From the NCBI RefSeq assembly GCF_001428385.1, contig NZ_LMSK01000002.1, positions 978,731 through 1,042,730 on the forward strand: a stretch of DNA of 64,000 nt, given 5' to 3'. Source of the stretch: Rhodanobacter sp. Soil772 (GTDB lineage: Bacteria > Pseudomonadota > Gammaproteobacteria > Xanthomonadales > Rhodanobacteraceae). The notes beneath the pieces were generated by a model, which had not been told where the DNA came from, ran no database searches, and saw only the letters and a program-made list of their open reading frames with translations. A program made the translations under genes and the position numbers. Below, piece by piece: positions 7,816-16,467 of the stretch (its first letter is position 1; every line of letters starts with the position of its first letter).

Positions 7816-10806
7816 TCAATCGGCTTGCACTTCCCCTGTTCGTCGCAACTGTCGCCACAGGCGCATGCGGACAGCGGCGAATGTGCCGCGCGCCGGCAGC
7901 CGCAGCGATAGTTCCGTACCGCCGCCTTCACGACGATGCAGGTTGAACTGTGCGCCAATTCGTGCGGCGCGCTCGCGCATGCCGACCAGGCCCCAGTGTC
8001 CGGGGCGCTCACCGGCACACATGACGGCCTCGTCGATGCCGCGGCCATCATCGCCCACGCGCAGGTGCAACCCGTCGGCCTGCCATGCGACGGCCAGCTC
8101 GATGTTGCTGGCGGCGGCGTGGACGAAGGCGTTGCGCAGGCCTTCGCGCAAGATGTCGAGCGCTTCGGCGGCAACCTCCGGCTGCAGCAGGCGCGGCTCG
8201 CCCTGCTCGTGCAGGGCGAAGCGCACCGGATACATCGAGGCGTAGTCTTCGCCGATCGCGCGCAACGCCGCGACCAGAGCAATGCGCGATGTGCCGGTGC
8301 GGCGCAAGGCAATGATGCGGTCGCGACCGTCGATCAGCATGTCGCGCGTGCGCATCGCAACCTGATCCATCTCGTCGCGCCGCCGTGACTCCAGCGATTT
8401 GTCCGCCGCCCAGGTCTGCAGCCGCAATTGCAGGCCCTGGATGCCTTGCAGCAAGGTGTCGTGCAGGTCGCGCGCGATGCGCTCGCGCTCGGTGTTGCGA
8501 ATGCGCTCGCGCGCCGCCAGCTGGCGCAGGCGCAACAGGTACAGTAGCCACAGCGCAGCCAGCGCCAGGCAACCGCACAGCACGCCGAACCACCAGGTCT
8601 GGTAGAACGCCGGCGCGATGCGGAAATCGAAGGTTGCGTCTTGCGTGCTCCACACGCCGTCCTCGTTCGCGGCACGTACGCGGAAGCGGTAGTTGCCGGG
8701 ACCGAGGTTGGTATAGAACGCCTGCCGCCGCGTGCCCGCGTCCTGCCAGCCACTGTCGACACCCTCCAGCTCGTAGCGGAAATGCACACGTTGTGGTTGC
8801 GAGAGCGACGGCGCGGTGTAGTCGAAGCTCAGGTTGCGGGTCAGCTTCGGCAGCAACAGTCCCGCCGTCAACGGATAAGTCGCGTCGGCCACGTGCAGTG
8901 ACTGTATCGATACCATCGGCGCGATGCGGTTGCGCCGCACGTGTAGAGGGTCGATCCACGAGATGCCTTTGAAACGGGCCACCCACAGGCGACCGTCGGG
9001 TCCCTGCTGCAGGGTGGGTCCTGGCCGAAGCTGCAGGGACGCACCTTGCAATCCATCCTGCGCATCGAACAGTTCGAACGCCACCGCATGCATCGGATCG
9101 GCACGCGCACGCTGTACCTCGTCGGCTGCGATGCGGTAGACGCCGGCGGTACTGTCCAGCCACAGTTCGCCTGTCGCGGTCTCGACGATGCCGGTGGTGG
9201 CGCGGAACACGTGGCCACCTGCTCCGACCAGCGCAACGAAGCGGCCATGTTCGAGATGAGCCACGCCCAGGTCCCCCGCTACCCAGACGTGCGCACCGTG
9301 CACGTCGATGGCCTGCACGTTGCCGACCGCCAGCCCATCGGCGGCGGTGTAGTGTTTTGCCACATCGTGCTCGATCACCACGACCTGGTTGTCCGGATAG
9401 GAAAGCCATAGCCGGCCGTCGCCAGCAGCCAGCAGCCGGATCGCCGGCCCCGGCGGCAAGTCGTTGCGACCGCCATGGCGTGTCCAGACACCATCCTTGA
9501 ACCGGTACAGATCGTATTTCGCTACCGACAGCCACAGGCCGCCGTCAGCATCCATCGCGATCGCCTGGAACAGGCCGCCGATCGTGTCCGGATCGTTGGC
9601 CTTGACCAGTTCATCAGGCAGCGCCAGCGTCGTCACCCGGCCATCGATCCAGCGTTTCAGCCCGGCCGCGCCGGCCATCCACACGCCACCTTGGCGGTCA
9701 CGCGCCACGCACCACACCTCGGTCCCCATGCTCGGCATCGGCGTGACGTTGCGACCGATGTGCACCGGCCCCTGGTTCGGACCGCCCACCCACAGACCAC
9801 CGTCCCCGTCCGTGACGAACGCCGGAAACATGACATCCCTGGACAGCGGCACTGGCGCGAACTTGCCGATGCGAAACTGATCCAGCCCGCCGTTGGTACC
9901 GAGCCATACGTTGCCTTCTGCGTCCTGCAACATGGCCGACACATTTTCGCCACTGAGTCCATCGCGCGGCGTCATTCTGTCCACCTGCGGCAACTGCTGG
10001 TCAGCCGACCAGACATCGCGTTCGATCCCGGTGTCCGTAGGCGTCCACAGTCCACCCGCCGAATCGGTTAGCAGGAAAAGGTAATCCAGGGCGTTATGTG
10101 CTGGCTGCCACGTACCGCCCGACGGTACTTGCGCACGGGCGCGGCGCGCCTCGTCCTTGTCGACCGGCCGGAAACGACTGGCGTCCGGGTCGAGGGCGTA
10201 AGCACCGTCCACGTCCATGACCCACAGCGTGCCGCGCACCTGCTGCATCCATACCAGGTGATGTCCGGGAAAGCCGGCATCGTCACCAAGCGCCTGCCAG
10301 CGGCCATCCACCAGTCGCATCAACCCTTTGGTGGCGGCCGCCCATAGCACGCCGTCGGGACGCCGTGCTATGCCATGGATGCTGCCACCAGGCAAACCCT
10401 TCATGTCGTAGTTGACGAGCTGCCCGTGGTGCAGGCTGCTGATGCCGCCGAAGGCGTAGCCGATCCACAGGACGTCGTCGTCGGCAAACAGCGTGTAGAT
10501 GTTCGGGCTGGGCAGCTGTTCGCCGACGGAGGCGTCGAATGCGGCACCGTCGAAGCGCACCAGGCCGGTTGGCGTGCCCAGCCACAGGAAGCCGTCGCGG
10601 GTCTGCGCCAGGGTGATGACCGGGTTGGGCGCGCCGTCACGGGAGGTGTAGGTGCGATGGACGAACTGCGCGAATGGCGGTGCCGCGAACGACTGATCCG
10701 GTGTTGCAGCGGAGGCGGCGTGGACAAGCAGCATCAGCATGATCGTGTATGCGATCACGCCAGCGATGATCCTGCAAAGGCCGCTTAGCAGACGCCTGCC
10801 AGGCAT
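7816..10806 (-). CDS. Two-component sensor histidine kinase with periplasmic beta-propeller (Reg_prop / Y_Y_Y / HisKA_3)
   Basis: A 996-residue membrane sensor. A signal or anchor segment (residues about 8-32) leads into many propeller repeats (GLVRFDG, WLGTNGGL, VWVAGDLG, ELWLDSTAG) up to about residue 630. A Y_Y_Y domain (HFRYELEGVDSGW ... GPGNYRFRVRAANEDGVW), a membrane helix (WWFGVLCGCLALAALWLLYLL), then HisKA_3 with ERERIARDLHDTLLQGIQG (phosphorylated His) and a HATPase with VGDDGRGID complete it. The kinase class pairs with NarL-type regulators, and one is encoded divergently at 11197. It ends 4 bases from the convergent SCO-like gene. The ATG at 10806 has only a weak GGGGGC site. Ligand unknown. 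Confidence 0.9.
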   Translation of the reverse strand: MPGRRLLSGLCRIIAGVIAYTIMLMLLVHAASAATPDQSFAAPPFAQFVHRTYTSRDGAPNPVITLAQTRDGFLWLGTPTGLVRFDGAAFDASVGEQLPSPNIYTLFADDDVLWIGYAFGGISSLHHGQLVNYDMKGLPGGSIHGIARRPDGVLWAAATKGLMRLVDGRWQALGDDAGFPGHHLVWMQQVRGTLWVMDVDGAYALDPDASRFRPVDKDEARRARAQVPSGGTWQPAHNALDYLFLLTDSAGGLWTPTDTGIERDVWSADQQLPQVDRMTPRDGLSGENVSAMLQDAEGNVWLGTNGGLDQFRIGKFAPVPLSRDVMFPAFVTDGDGGLWVGGPNQGPVHIGRNVTPMPSMGTEVWCVARDRQGGVWMAGAAGLKRWIDGRVTTLALPDELVKANDPDTIGGLFQAIAMDADGGLWLSVAKYDLYRFKDGVWTRHGGRNDLPPGPAIRLLAAGDGRLWLSYPDNQVVVIEHDVAKHYTAADGLAVGNVQAIDVHGAHVWVAGDLGVAHLEHGRFVALVGAGGHVFRATTGIVETATGELWLDSTAGVYRIAADEVQRARADPMHAVAFELFDAQDGLQGASLQLRPGPTLQQGPDGRLWVARFKGISWIDPLHVRRNRIAPMVSIQSLHVADATYPLTAGLLLPKLTRNLSFDYTAPSLSQPQRVHFRYELEGVDSGWQDAGTRRQAFYTNLGPGNYRFRVRAANEDGVWSTQDATFDFRIAPAFYQTWWFGVLCGCLALAALWLLYLLRLRQLAARERIRNTERERIARDLHDTLLQGIQGLQLRLQTWAADKSLESRRRDEMDQVAMRTRDMLIDGRDRIIALRRTGTSRIALVAALRAIGEDYASMYPVRFALHEQGEPRLLQPEVAAEALDILREGLRNAFVHAAASNIELAVAWQADGLHLRVGDDGRGIDEAVMCAGERPGHWGLVGMRERAARIGAQFNLHRREGGGTELSLRLPARGTFAAVRMRLWRQLRRTGEVQAD

Positions 10807-11196
10807 ATTCGAGCCCCCGAAGCATGACGAACGGACCAGTGCCCCATCTGGAGAAGGAAGCGTGCACGAGGTGGACGATCTGCCCACACCACGCCAGCAT
10901 TATCGCCTGACTGGCCTTGGTGCCAGTGCCTTTGGCGATGTCGATCGTTTTGTTCAATCCATGCGTTATTTGTTCAAGGGCAGCATGTGGCGCATCGGTA
11001 AGCTTGACCGCCTGCCCCATGGAATCCGCACCCCGCAGGGCGCAGCTAAAGCGTGGCATACCGCAGGCTGGTTACCCGTTCGGGTATTGAACGGCAGTAC
11101 GTCCAGCGAGGATATTGCGTTTCACCGACGACGTTCCGACGCCGGCGAGACCACCCGTATCCGGTGGACCATCCACTTTCCTTCGGACAAGCCGCC
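10807..11196. other. Intergenic region between divergent sensor kinase and response regulator
   Basis: About 390 bases likely holding both promoters. The regulator frame stays open up to an ATG at 11053, so part of this stretch could be coding if that start is used, but the extra residues (rich in Arg and Tyr) look unlike a receiver domain N-terminus. Confidence 0.4.
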
Positions 11197-11829
11197 TTGA
11201 ACAGTATCGAGGAGAAGATCCGGGTCCTGATTGTCGACGACCACCCGGTGATGCGTGACGGATTGCGCGCGGCGATCGACCAAGAGGACGACCTCAAGGT
11301 CGTCGGCGAAGCCGCCGACGGCGCCGAGGCGATCGAGCAGTTCCGTCAGCTACTCCCCGACGTCACCCTGCTCGACCTGCAGATGCCGCGTGTGGACGGC
11401 TTGCAGGCGATCACCGCGATCCGCCATGAATTTCCCAGCGCCAGCATCGTGGTGCTGACCACCTATCCAGGCGACGCCCGCGTCACCCAGGCGATGACGC
11501 TCGGCGCAACCTCCTACCTGCTCAAGACTGCGTGTCGGGAGGAGATCCTTCGCACTGTCCGTGCGGCCATGCATGGCCGGCATGTGGTCGCTGCGGAGGT
11601 GGCGATCGACATCGACGCCTACCGCGGCAGCGAGGGCCTGACCCTTCGCGAGCTGAGCGTGCTGCGGCTGGTCGCCGAGGGCAAGAGCAATCGCGCGATC
11701 GGCGAGGCCTTGTTCGTGTCGGAGGATACGGTCAAGGCACGCATGAAAAGCCTTATGGCCAAGCTCGACGCCGAGGATCGTACCCACGCCGTCACCATTG
11801 CCATCCGCCGCGGCTTCATCGACTCTTGA
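11197..11829 (+). CDS. NarL/FixJ-family response regulator
   Basis: About 210 residues: a receiver domain starting IRVLIVDDHPVMRDGLRAAI, with phospho-acceptor Asp in VTLLDLQMPRVDG, Thr in VVLTTYPGD and Lys in SYLLKTACREE, then a LuxR-type HTH (LTLRELSVLRLVAEGKSNRAIGEALF, SEDTVKARMKSLMAKL). It is the obvious partner of the HisKA_3 kinase on the opposite strand. The start is uncertain. TTG at 11197 gives a normal N-terminus directly before the receiver; the nearest upstream choices are GTG at 11164 and ATG at 11053, neither with a strong ribosome site. Target genes are unknown; the adjacent catabolic operon is a candidate. Confidence 0.88.
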   Translation: MNSIEEKIRVLIVDDHPVMRDGLRAAIDQEDDLKVVGEAADGAEAIEQFRQLLPDVTLLDLQMPRVDGLQAITAIRHEFPSASIVVLTTYPGDARVTQAMTLGATSYLLKTACREEILRTVRAAMHGRHVVAAEVAIDIDAYRGSEGLTLRELSVLRLVAEGKSNRAIGEALFVSEDTVKARMKSLMAKLDAEDRTHAVTIAIRRGFIDS

Positions 11830-11868
11830 TGCCTTCGATGCGGGATATACCGGATGACGGGCATCCCA

Positions 11869-12780
11869 TCAAGGACAGATCGCACTGCGCCACGCGCCCG
11901 GGCTTACGCCCATCTTGCGGGCAAAAATCCGCGTAAAATGGCTCTGATCGGCGAAGCCCGCCGACAACGCCACGTCGGCGAGCTGGATCTCTCGATCGCG
12001 CATGAGTTCGATAGCGTGGTCCACCCGGCGCAGCAACAGCCACTGGTGTGGCGGCACGCCCAGGCTCTTCTTGAACGCCCTCACGAAGGCGCTGGAGGAG
12101 AGCCGGCACGCACAAGCCAACTCTGCCAGTGCGATGCCTTCCACCACGTGCTCGCGAATCAGCTCGGTTGCCTTGCGTTGCTGCCACGGCGCAAGCCCGC
12201 CGCGAGCGAAACAGGCTGCAGTACGCGCGCAACCGTAAGTAGAAACAAGGTGACAGCGCAGTGCCAGCAGCACGTGATCGGTAAACAACTGGTTGGCGCG
12301 CTGTTCCCCATGCAGCACGGGCAACAGTCCTTGGCCAAGGCTGCTGATCACCGGGTCGTCGACGAAATTCCCTGGCTCATGCGCCAGTTCGTCTGCTGAC
12401 GGCTGGCCCAATTCGTCGGCCAGTTCAGCCAGTGCCTGGCGCGGCACGTAGAAATTCAACGAATGAAACGGCTCGTCGAAATAGCTGATCGGATCGCGTT
12501 TGAGGTCGTAGATGCAGCTGTCGCCCTTGTTGACCGAACACACGCGTACCGGCGTTCCGTCCAGCCACAGTTCGTGACGACGCAGCCCGCGGAGTTGCAG
12601 GCCGATCAGATAGGCCTCATCGTTGCCGAGTGGCGCGGTCAGGCCGCATCCCGACTCGTCGAAGCGGATTTCGGTCGCCGCCAAGGGGGACCCGCCGGGC
12701 GTGCAGGCGAGAAGTGTGGGTGGGTCGCCCAGATGGAACGAGCGCCCGAGCCGCTCGCCGAAAGCGCCTTGCTGCTGCAT
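11869..12780 (-). CDS. AraC-family transcriptional regulator
   Basis: A 303-residue protein. The last 100 residues form the double HTH: LAELACACRLSSSAFVRAFKKSLG, then the second helix pair LADVALSAGFADQSHFTRIFARKMGVSP, ending GAWR. The N-terminal 190 residues are an effector or dimerisation region of no clear class. The ATG at 12780 has GGAGGCGG 9 bases upstream and is preferred to the longer frame. It converges with the NarL-type regulator. Effector and targets unknown; nearby candidates are the small AhpD-like gene and the two small minus-strand genes upstream. Confidence 0.87.
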   Translation of the reverse strand: MQQQGAFGERLGRSFHLGDPPTLLACTPGGSPLAATEIRFDESGCGLTAPLGNDEAYLIGLQLRGLRRHELWLDGTPVRVCSVNKGDSCIYDLKRDPISYFDEPFHSLNFYVPRQALAELADELGQPSADELAHEPGNFVDDPVISSLGQGLLPVLHGEQRANQLFTDHVLLALRCHLVSTYGCARTAACFARGGLAPWQQRKATELIREHVVEGIALAELACACRLSSSAFVRAFKKSLGVPPHQWLLLRRVDHAIELMRDREIQLADVALSAGFADQSHFTRIFARKMGVSPGAWRSAICP

Positions 12781-12968
12781 GTCTGCCGCCTCCAGATCCC
12801 TGACCTGTAACTCGCTGTGTGGCGAGCGTCGGCAATGATCGTAGGCACGTCGCAAGTGGTTCGATGCCCTCCTTCGGGTAATTTTTCGAGGGCTGCTTGG
12901 ATGTCACCAACAGATGGCGTTTGGACATCCATTTTCCGACACGGCCATCGCGCTCATACGTCAGTAGC

Positions 12969-13277
12969 TCATACGCAGCTGGTGGTGCGACCCGATTTGT
13001 CACCGACCGAATACCCGGGAATTTCGTCCCATACGCTGTCCTCGTCGCCGTCGGCCAGCACCTCATACGCGCTGCGATCGCCGAATGCACGCTGATGCGT
13101 GCACATCCAGTGAGCCGCGCGCTGGCGGTTTCCGATGCACTCCAGCAGAGTCTGCGCCAGCGTTGCATGGCGGAACTCCAACGCATCGAAGGCATTCAGT
13201 ATGAGCTGTTCGCGCATCGAAGTGACACGCGTGATCTCCCGGGCAATATCGATGAACTTCACTGGCGGTTTGCGCAT
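12969..13277 (-). CDS. Small protein, possible MbcA/ParS-type (DUF2384-like) antitoxin-related
   Basis: A 102-residue acidic protein with AAGGAATC as ribosome site before the ATG at 13277. The central part (MREQLILNAFDALEFRHATLAQTL) looks helical, and the C-terminal part, HWMCTHQRAFGDRSAYEVLA followed by an acidic DGDEDSVWDEIP, resembles the FGG-S-x-x-x-L-L turn of Xre/MbcA/ParS toxin-binding domains. No RES-domain toxin is seen next to it. It lies 65 bases downstream of another small gene of possibly similar type. Identity is tentative. Confidence 0.5.
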   Translation of the reverse strand: MRKPPVKFIDIAREITRVTSMREQLILNAFDALEFRHATLAQTLLECIGNRQRAAHWMCTHQRAFGDRSAYEVLADGDEDSVWDEIPGYSVGDKSGRTTSCV

Positions 13278-13342
13278 GAGGATTCCTTGATGGAAGAAAT
13301 TTAAGGATGGCGTCTGACGGCGTATCTGCAATTTGCGAATGC

Positions 13343-13672
13343 TCACTCGCACCGATCGTTCCGGATCGATCGCAGGAAAGCGATGACCGCTTCCGCCCGC
13401 CCCAGCGCAACGAGTTCGGCCGCGGTAAGGTGACCGAGTTCGGCGATCCGGGTTGCGCGGTACCAATGCATGACCTCCGCCGGATCGGGTTCGATTTCCA
13501 CTGCCTCGCGAAGCACTGCCAGCGCCACGGGGATCAGGCTGAACAACGTGCTGTAGGTGTCCGCGCCGACTGGCGCGATCAGTCGATCGGACGGATCGGC
13601 GAGGTAAGCCGCCGCAAGCATGGAACGCAGGGACGGCCTGGCGATGGGCTTGATGGAATGCATCGCAGTCAT
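13343..13672 (-). CDS. Small protein, possible DUF2384-like antitoxin domain
   Basis: A 109-residue protein from the ATG at 13672 (a second ATG three codons on is possible; both have weak ribosome sites). The C-terminus, ATRIAELGHLTAAELVALGR followed by AEAVIAFLRSI, resembles the end of MbcA/ParS/Xre antitoxin domains (helix, LG-x-x-T-P-A-E-L, helix). It precedes the 102-residue gene on the same strand and diverges from the AhpD-like gene. No toxin is recognised beside the pair. Tentative. Confidence 0.5.
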   Translation of the reverse strand: MTAMHSIKPIARPSLRSMLAAAYLADPSDRLIAPVGADTYSTLFSLIPVALAVLREAVEIEPDPAEVMHWYRATRIAELGHLTAAELVALGRAEAVIAFLRSIRNDRCE

Positions 13673-13886
13673 CGTGACGATCTCTGGCCAGTGACGGCAA
13701 AACGATAGCGATGGCCGCCGTGCGCGGATTGTTCGTTCTTGCGCAGCATTGATCCTTACGCCCGTTTTCCCGCGGCGATATCGCGCGATCGCGCGAAACG
13801 GACAAGGATTGCCGAAAACGTTCAAGCCGCGCGACATAAACCCCTGTTACCGTCTGCAGCCATCCCAAACCACTAGTGGAGCAGCC

Positions 13887-14324
13887 ATGAACCAGCGTCT
13901 CGATTTTTACAAGTCCAGCCCCGAAGCGATCAAGGCAATGGTCGGCCTGGAGCAGCGCATCGGCAAAAGCTCACTGGAAAAACCGCTGATCGAACTGGTG
14001 CGCCTGCGTGCCTCGCAGATCAACGGCTGTGCTTACTGCATGGACATGCATTCTGCTGACGCACGCAAGGCCGGCGAAGATGAGCGGCGGCTGGCCACTC
14101 TGAGTGCCTGGCGCGAGACGCCGTTCTTCAGCACGCGCGAACGCGCCGCACTGGCGTGGACCGAAGCGGTCACCCTTGTGAGCACCACGCACGTTCCCGA
14201 CGAGGTGTGGGAATTGGTGCAGCCCGAATTCACGCCGGAAGAGATGACCGATCTGACCTTGCTGGTGGTCGCGATCAATGGTTGGAACCGCTTCTCCATC
14301 GCGTTCCGCAAGATGCCGGCCTGA
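13887..14324 (+). CDS. Carboxymuconolactone decarboxylase family / AhpD-like alkylhydroperoxidase
   Basis: A 145-residue all-helical protein with the AhpD-core motif: VRLRASQINGCAYCMDMHSA (residues 39-58), containing the redox pair Cys49-x-x-Cys52 and downstream His56. The second half (ERAALAWTEAVTLV, FTPEEMTDLTLLVVAINGWNR) is typical of the CMD/AhpD core. Such proteins reduce peroxides or act as stress-response thiol enzymes. The frame continues upstream, but ATG 13887 matches family starts (MNQRLDFYKSSPEAIKAM). It diverges from the small protein at 13343-13672 and is followed by about 360 bases without genes. Confidence 0.88.
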   Translation: MNQRLDFYKSSPEAIKAMVGLEQRIGKSSLEKPLIELVRLRASQINGCAYCMDMHSADARKAGEDERRLATLSAWRETPFFSTRERAALAWTEAVTLVSTTHVPDEVWELVQPEFTPEEMTDLTLLVVAINGWNRFSIAFRKMPA

Positions 14325-14685
14325 ACCGCTCTGCGCCACGTCATCGACGTCTGGCGTCAAACGAATCGACTCCCATGCATGCCGCGGGCTCATGCCGCTG
14401 ACATGCATGAACCGGATCGAATACGTCAGACGACCGATCGATGATGATCAGCCCGCCGGCCAGTACGATCAGCTGCAGATCCACGCCGACCGGCGAAAAC
14501 CGACCCTAAGCAGCCACACGCTGTACCGTGTTTGGCCACCTGAAAGTGGACCTCCCGGTCAGCAGTGATTCGACGCAGGCAATGTCGATACCTGAGCGGA
14601 CGTCTCCTTCGCCGCGATTGGACTGCCCCCGGTCGAGTAGACAAGCCTGCCCTAGATGAATGGATATGACCGCTTTACGCGTGAC
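14325..14685. other. Intergenic region with possible insertion-sequence scar
   Basis: No gene seen. Near 14530, TTTGGCCACCTGAAAGTGGA has the look of the terminal sequence of some IS21-like elements, but no partner end or transposase is present. The downstream end of the 593-residue gene lies at 14686. Confidence 0.3.
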
Positions 14686-16467
14686 CTATTCATCAGTCTG
14701 TTCGGTGTCCGTGCGGAGAAAGTGTGCCAACTCGTCGAGCGAGCTCGCCCAACGCAGGTTACCGGTAGTACTAGACAGCGCCTCCGCCGACTTCGTGTAG
14801 ACCGCGAAAGGCGTACACACCACGCCGATGATTCGATCGAAGCCGGACAAGTTGTAGTTATCGCCGACACGAGTGGCATCCAGCGTCTTGACGATGCCCT
14901 TCCAGTGAGCAACCGCGTTTACGACAGTGGTCTCTGTGTTTCGGATCGCGTTGTAGACGCCGCGGTCGTAGTCCATTGTGTACGGGATGCTCTTGCATGA
15001 CACGATCAGCAGGTCTCTGCCTCGTGTACCGATGGCATCAATGTCTGTCAGCGCCTTCCCACCCAAGGTGAGAGGCTTTTGTCTCAGTGAGCGGATTTTC
15101 GGCGCGGCCGACGACGTGCTATCAATCAGCTCCTGCACGACATCCTCGAACCAAGTCGCGCGCTCATTGGCAACCTGCCCTTGCACCTTGGGGAATTGAA
15201 ACGCAGCGATGAATCCCATCGACGCAGCCCACATGTCGATGCACACATAGTTGGGCGTTGTTCGCACAGGGTTGCCGTGAACGATCGGCCAGGCAGATCC
15301 AAGGTAGGCATGGCAGGCAGCCGAAAAGAGCTCGAAGGTGGCCGGTGCATTCAGCTGAGGCAATGCCGAGCGGATCCGGTCGCAGACGGAGGCGTATTCT
15401 TCGCCCGCTAAGCCATCCCATTCGTCAAGCGCAACGACGAAGTACCCCAGCTCCATGACCCTCAGAGCTGCGAAGCGACGAATCTCGAGTAGGCGTCCAC
15501 CGAGCAAGAGCGTTATCAGGTGGAGTACAGCACCATCGTCGATGTTGATCGCCGCCATCGCGGGCTGTCGATACAGATCGAATAGAGCGTCGAGTTCAAT
15601 CCCAGTTGGGCCGAAGCGGACGAGGGCCTTCATACCCTCTTCGACCAAGTCCGCCTGCGGATGCCCCTCCAGCAGTTTCTGCGGCGAGAAAAGCGTTTCC
15701 TCGGTGAGGCTCCAGATGGCCTCGCGAAGCGTCATGTACTCGGGCGGCTTATTCTTGGCGTCAGTCGTGTCGGCCAGTCCGGCGCGCGTCAAGGCATGGC
15801 CCAGGAAGGTGCTTCGCACGTTGTGGCGTTGGTCGTAAATGCGGGCGGCCAGCACAATCTCGTCGCTGTCGACAAGCCGAGGCAGCGAGGTTGCGACGGC
15901 GGGCGACTTGGCCTTGAAGGTCAACAAGGGAGCAGCCTTGGTGCCCCAGGAAGACGACTTGGGAGCGCTTTCGGCACCGAATGTGTACTCACCCCCCTTG
16001 CTGGCGAACCGAAAGTCGACCTGCAAGTTGTTCATGATGAAGACGAACGCCACAAATCGCGCGACATGTCTTAACGTACCGTCGTCTAGACGGAATTCGA
16101 ATCCTGCCTGCCCCCACCTAGCCTCTTCGACCCGTTTGCTGCGTTGAGCGTAGATCTCCGCGAGTGCCCGGTTGTTGGCCACCGTCGAGTGAAGATCTCC
16201 CGAGAAGACGGAGTTCGGCGTCCTGCGGAGGTAGTACATCCACCGCATCGCTGAATACGCCTGGATGTGGTGTGCGAAAATCTGCTCCATCGCGCCGATG
16301 CAGTCGGCAAAGAACTGACCGCTCTCAAGCGCCGAAAGTCTCTTCTTGCTCTGAGCAGCCTTGAAGAAGTCAAACTTCTTCAGCTGCGCAATGAGTTCCA
16401 GCAAGTATTTGGAAACGTTCTGGCGGAACTTGTCGTCATCTGAAATGGTTTGAAGAAGCTTGGTCAT
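14686..16467 (-). CDS. Uncharacterised protein with C-terminal restriction-endonuclease-like (PD-(D/E)xK) segment
   Basis: A 593-residue protein not recognised as a known family. The N-terminal part is helical and Lys-rich (LLELIAQLKKFDFFKAAQSK); the middle looks like a helical solenoid. Near residues 475-493, LTDIDAIGTRGRDLLIVSCK fits the nuclease core: an acidic DxD strand, then a hydrophobic strand ending Cys-Lys. This is followed by a helix (VYNAIRNTETTVVNAVAHWK). The ATG at 16467 is used because the frame upstream gives an unlikely Arg/Ser-rich sequence. It is divergent from the radical SAM/STAND operon starting at 17157. A defence-related nuclease is inferred from the motif and neighbours only. 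Confidence 0.6.
   Translation of the reverse strand: MTKLLQTISDDDKFRQNVSKYLLELIAQLKKFDFFKAAQSKKRLSALESGQFFADCIGAMEQIFAHHIQAYSAMRWMYYLRRTPNSVFSGDLHSTVANNRALAEIYAQRSKRVEEARWGQAGFEFRLDDGTLRHVARFVAFVFIMNNLQVDFRFASKGGEYTFGAESAPKSSSWGTKAAPLLTFKAKSPAVATSLPRLVDSDEIVLAARIYDQRHNVRSTFLGHALTRAGLADTTDAKNKPPEYMTLREAIWSLTEETLFSPQKLLEGHPQADLVEEGMKALVRFGPTGIELDALFDLYRQPAMAAINIDDGAVLHLITLLLGGRLLEIRRFAALRVMELGYFVVALDEWDGLAGEEYASVCDRIRSALPQLNAPATFELFSAACHAYLGSAWPIVHGNPVRTTPNYVCIDMWAASMGFIAAFQFPKVQGQVANERATWFEDVVQELIDSTSSAAPKIRSLRQKPLTLGGKALTDIDAIGTRGRDLLIVSCKSIPYTMDYDRGVYNAIRNTETTVVNAVAHWKGIVKTLDATRVGDNYNLSGFDRIIGVVCTPFAVYTKSAEALSSTTGNLRWASSLDELAHFLRTDTEQTDE

Noticed and set aside
12897-13304. Plus-strand frame overlapping the 102-residue small gene
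   Set aside because: The minus-strand frame has the better ribosome site and a protein-like, acidic sequence; the plus-strand one looks like its shadow.
14520-14560. IS21-type end
   Set aside because: Only a short resemblance without a second end or transposase; kept as a remark on the intergenic region.
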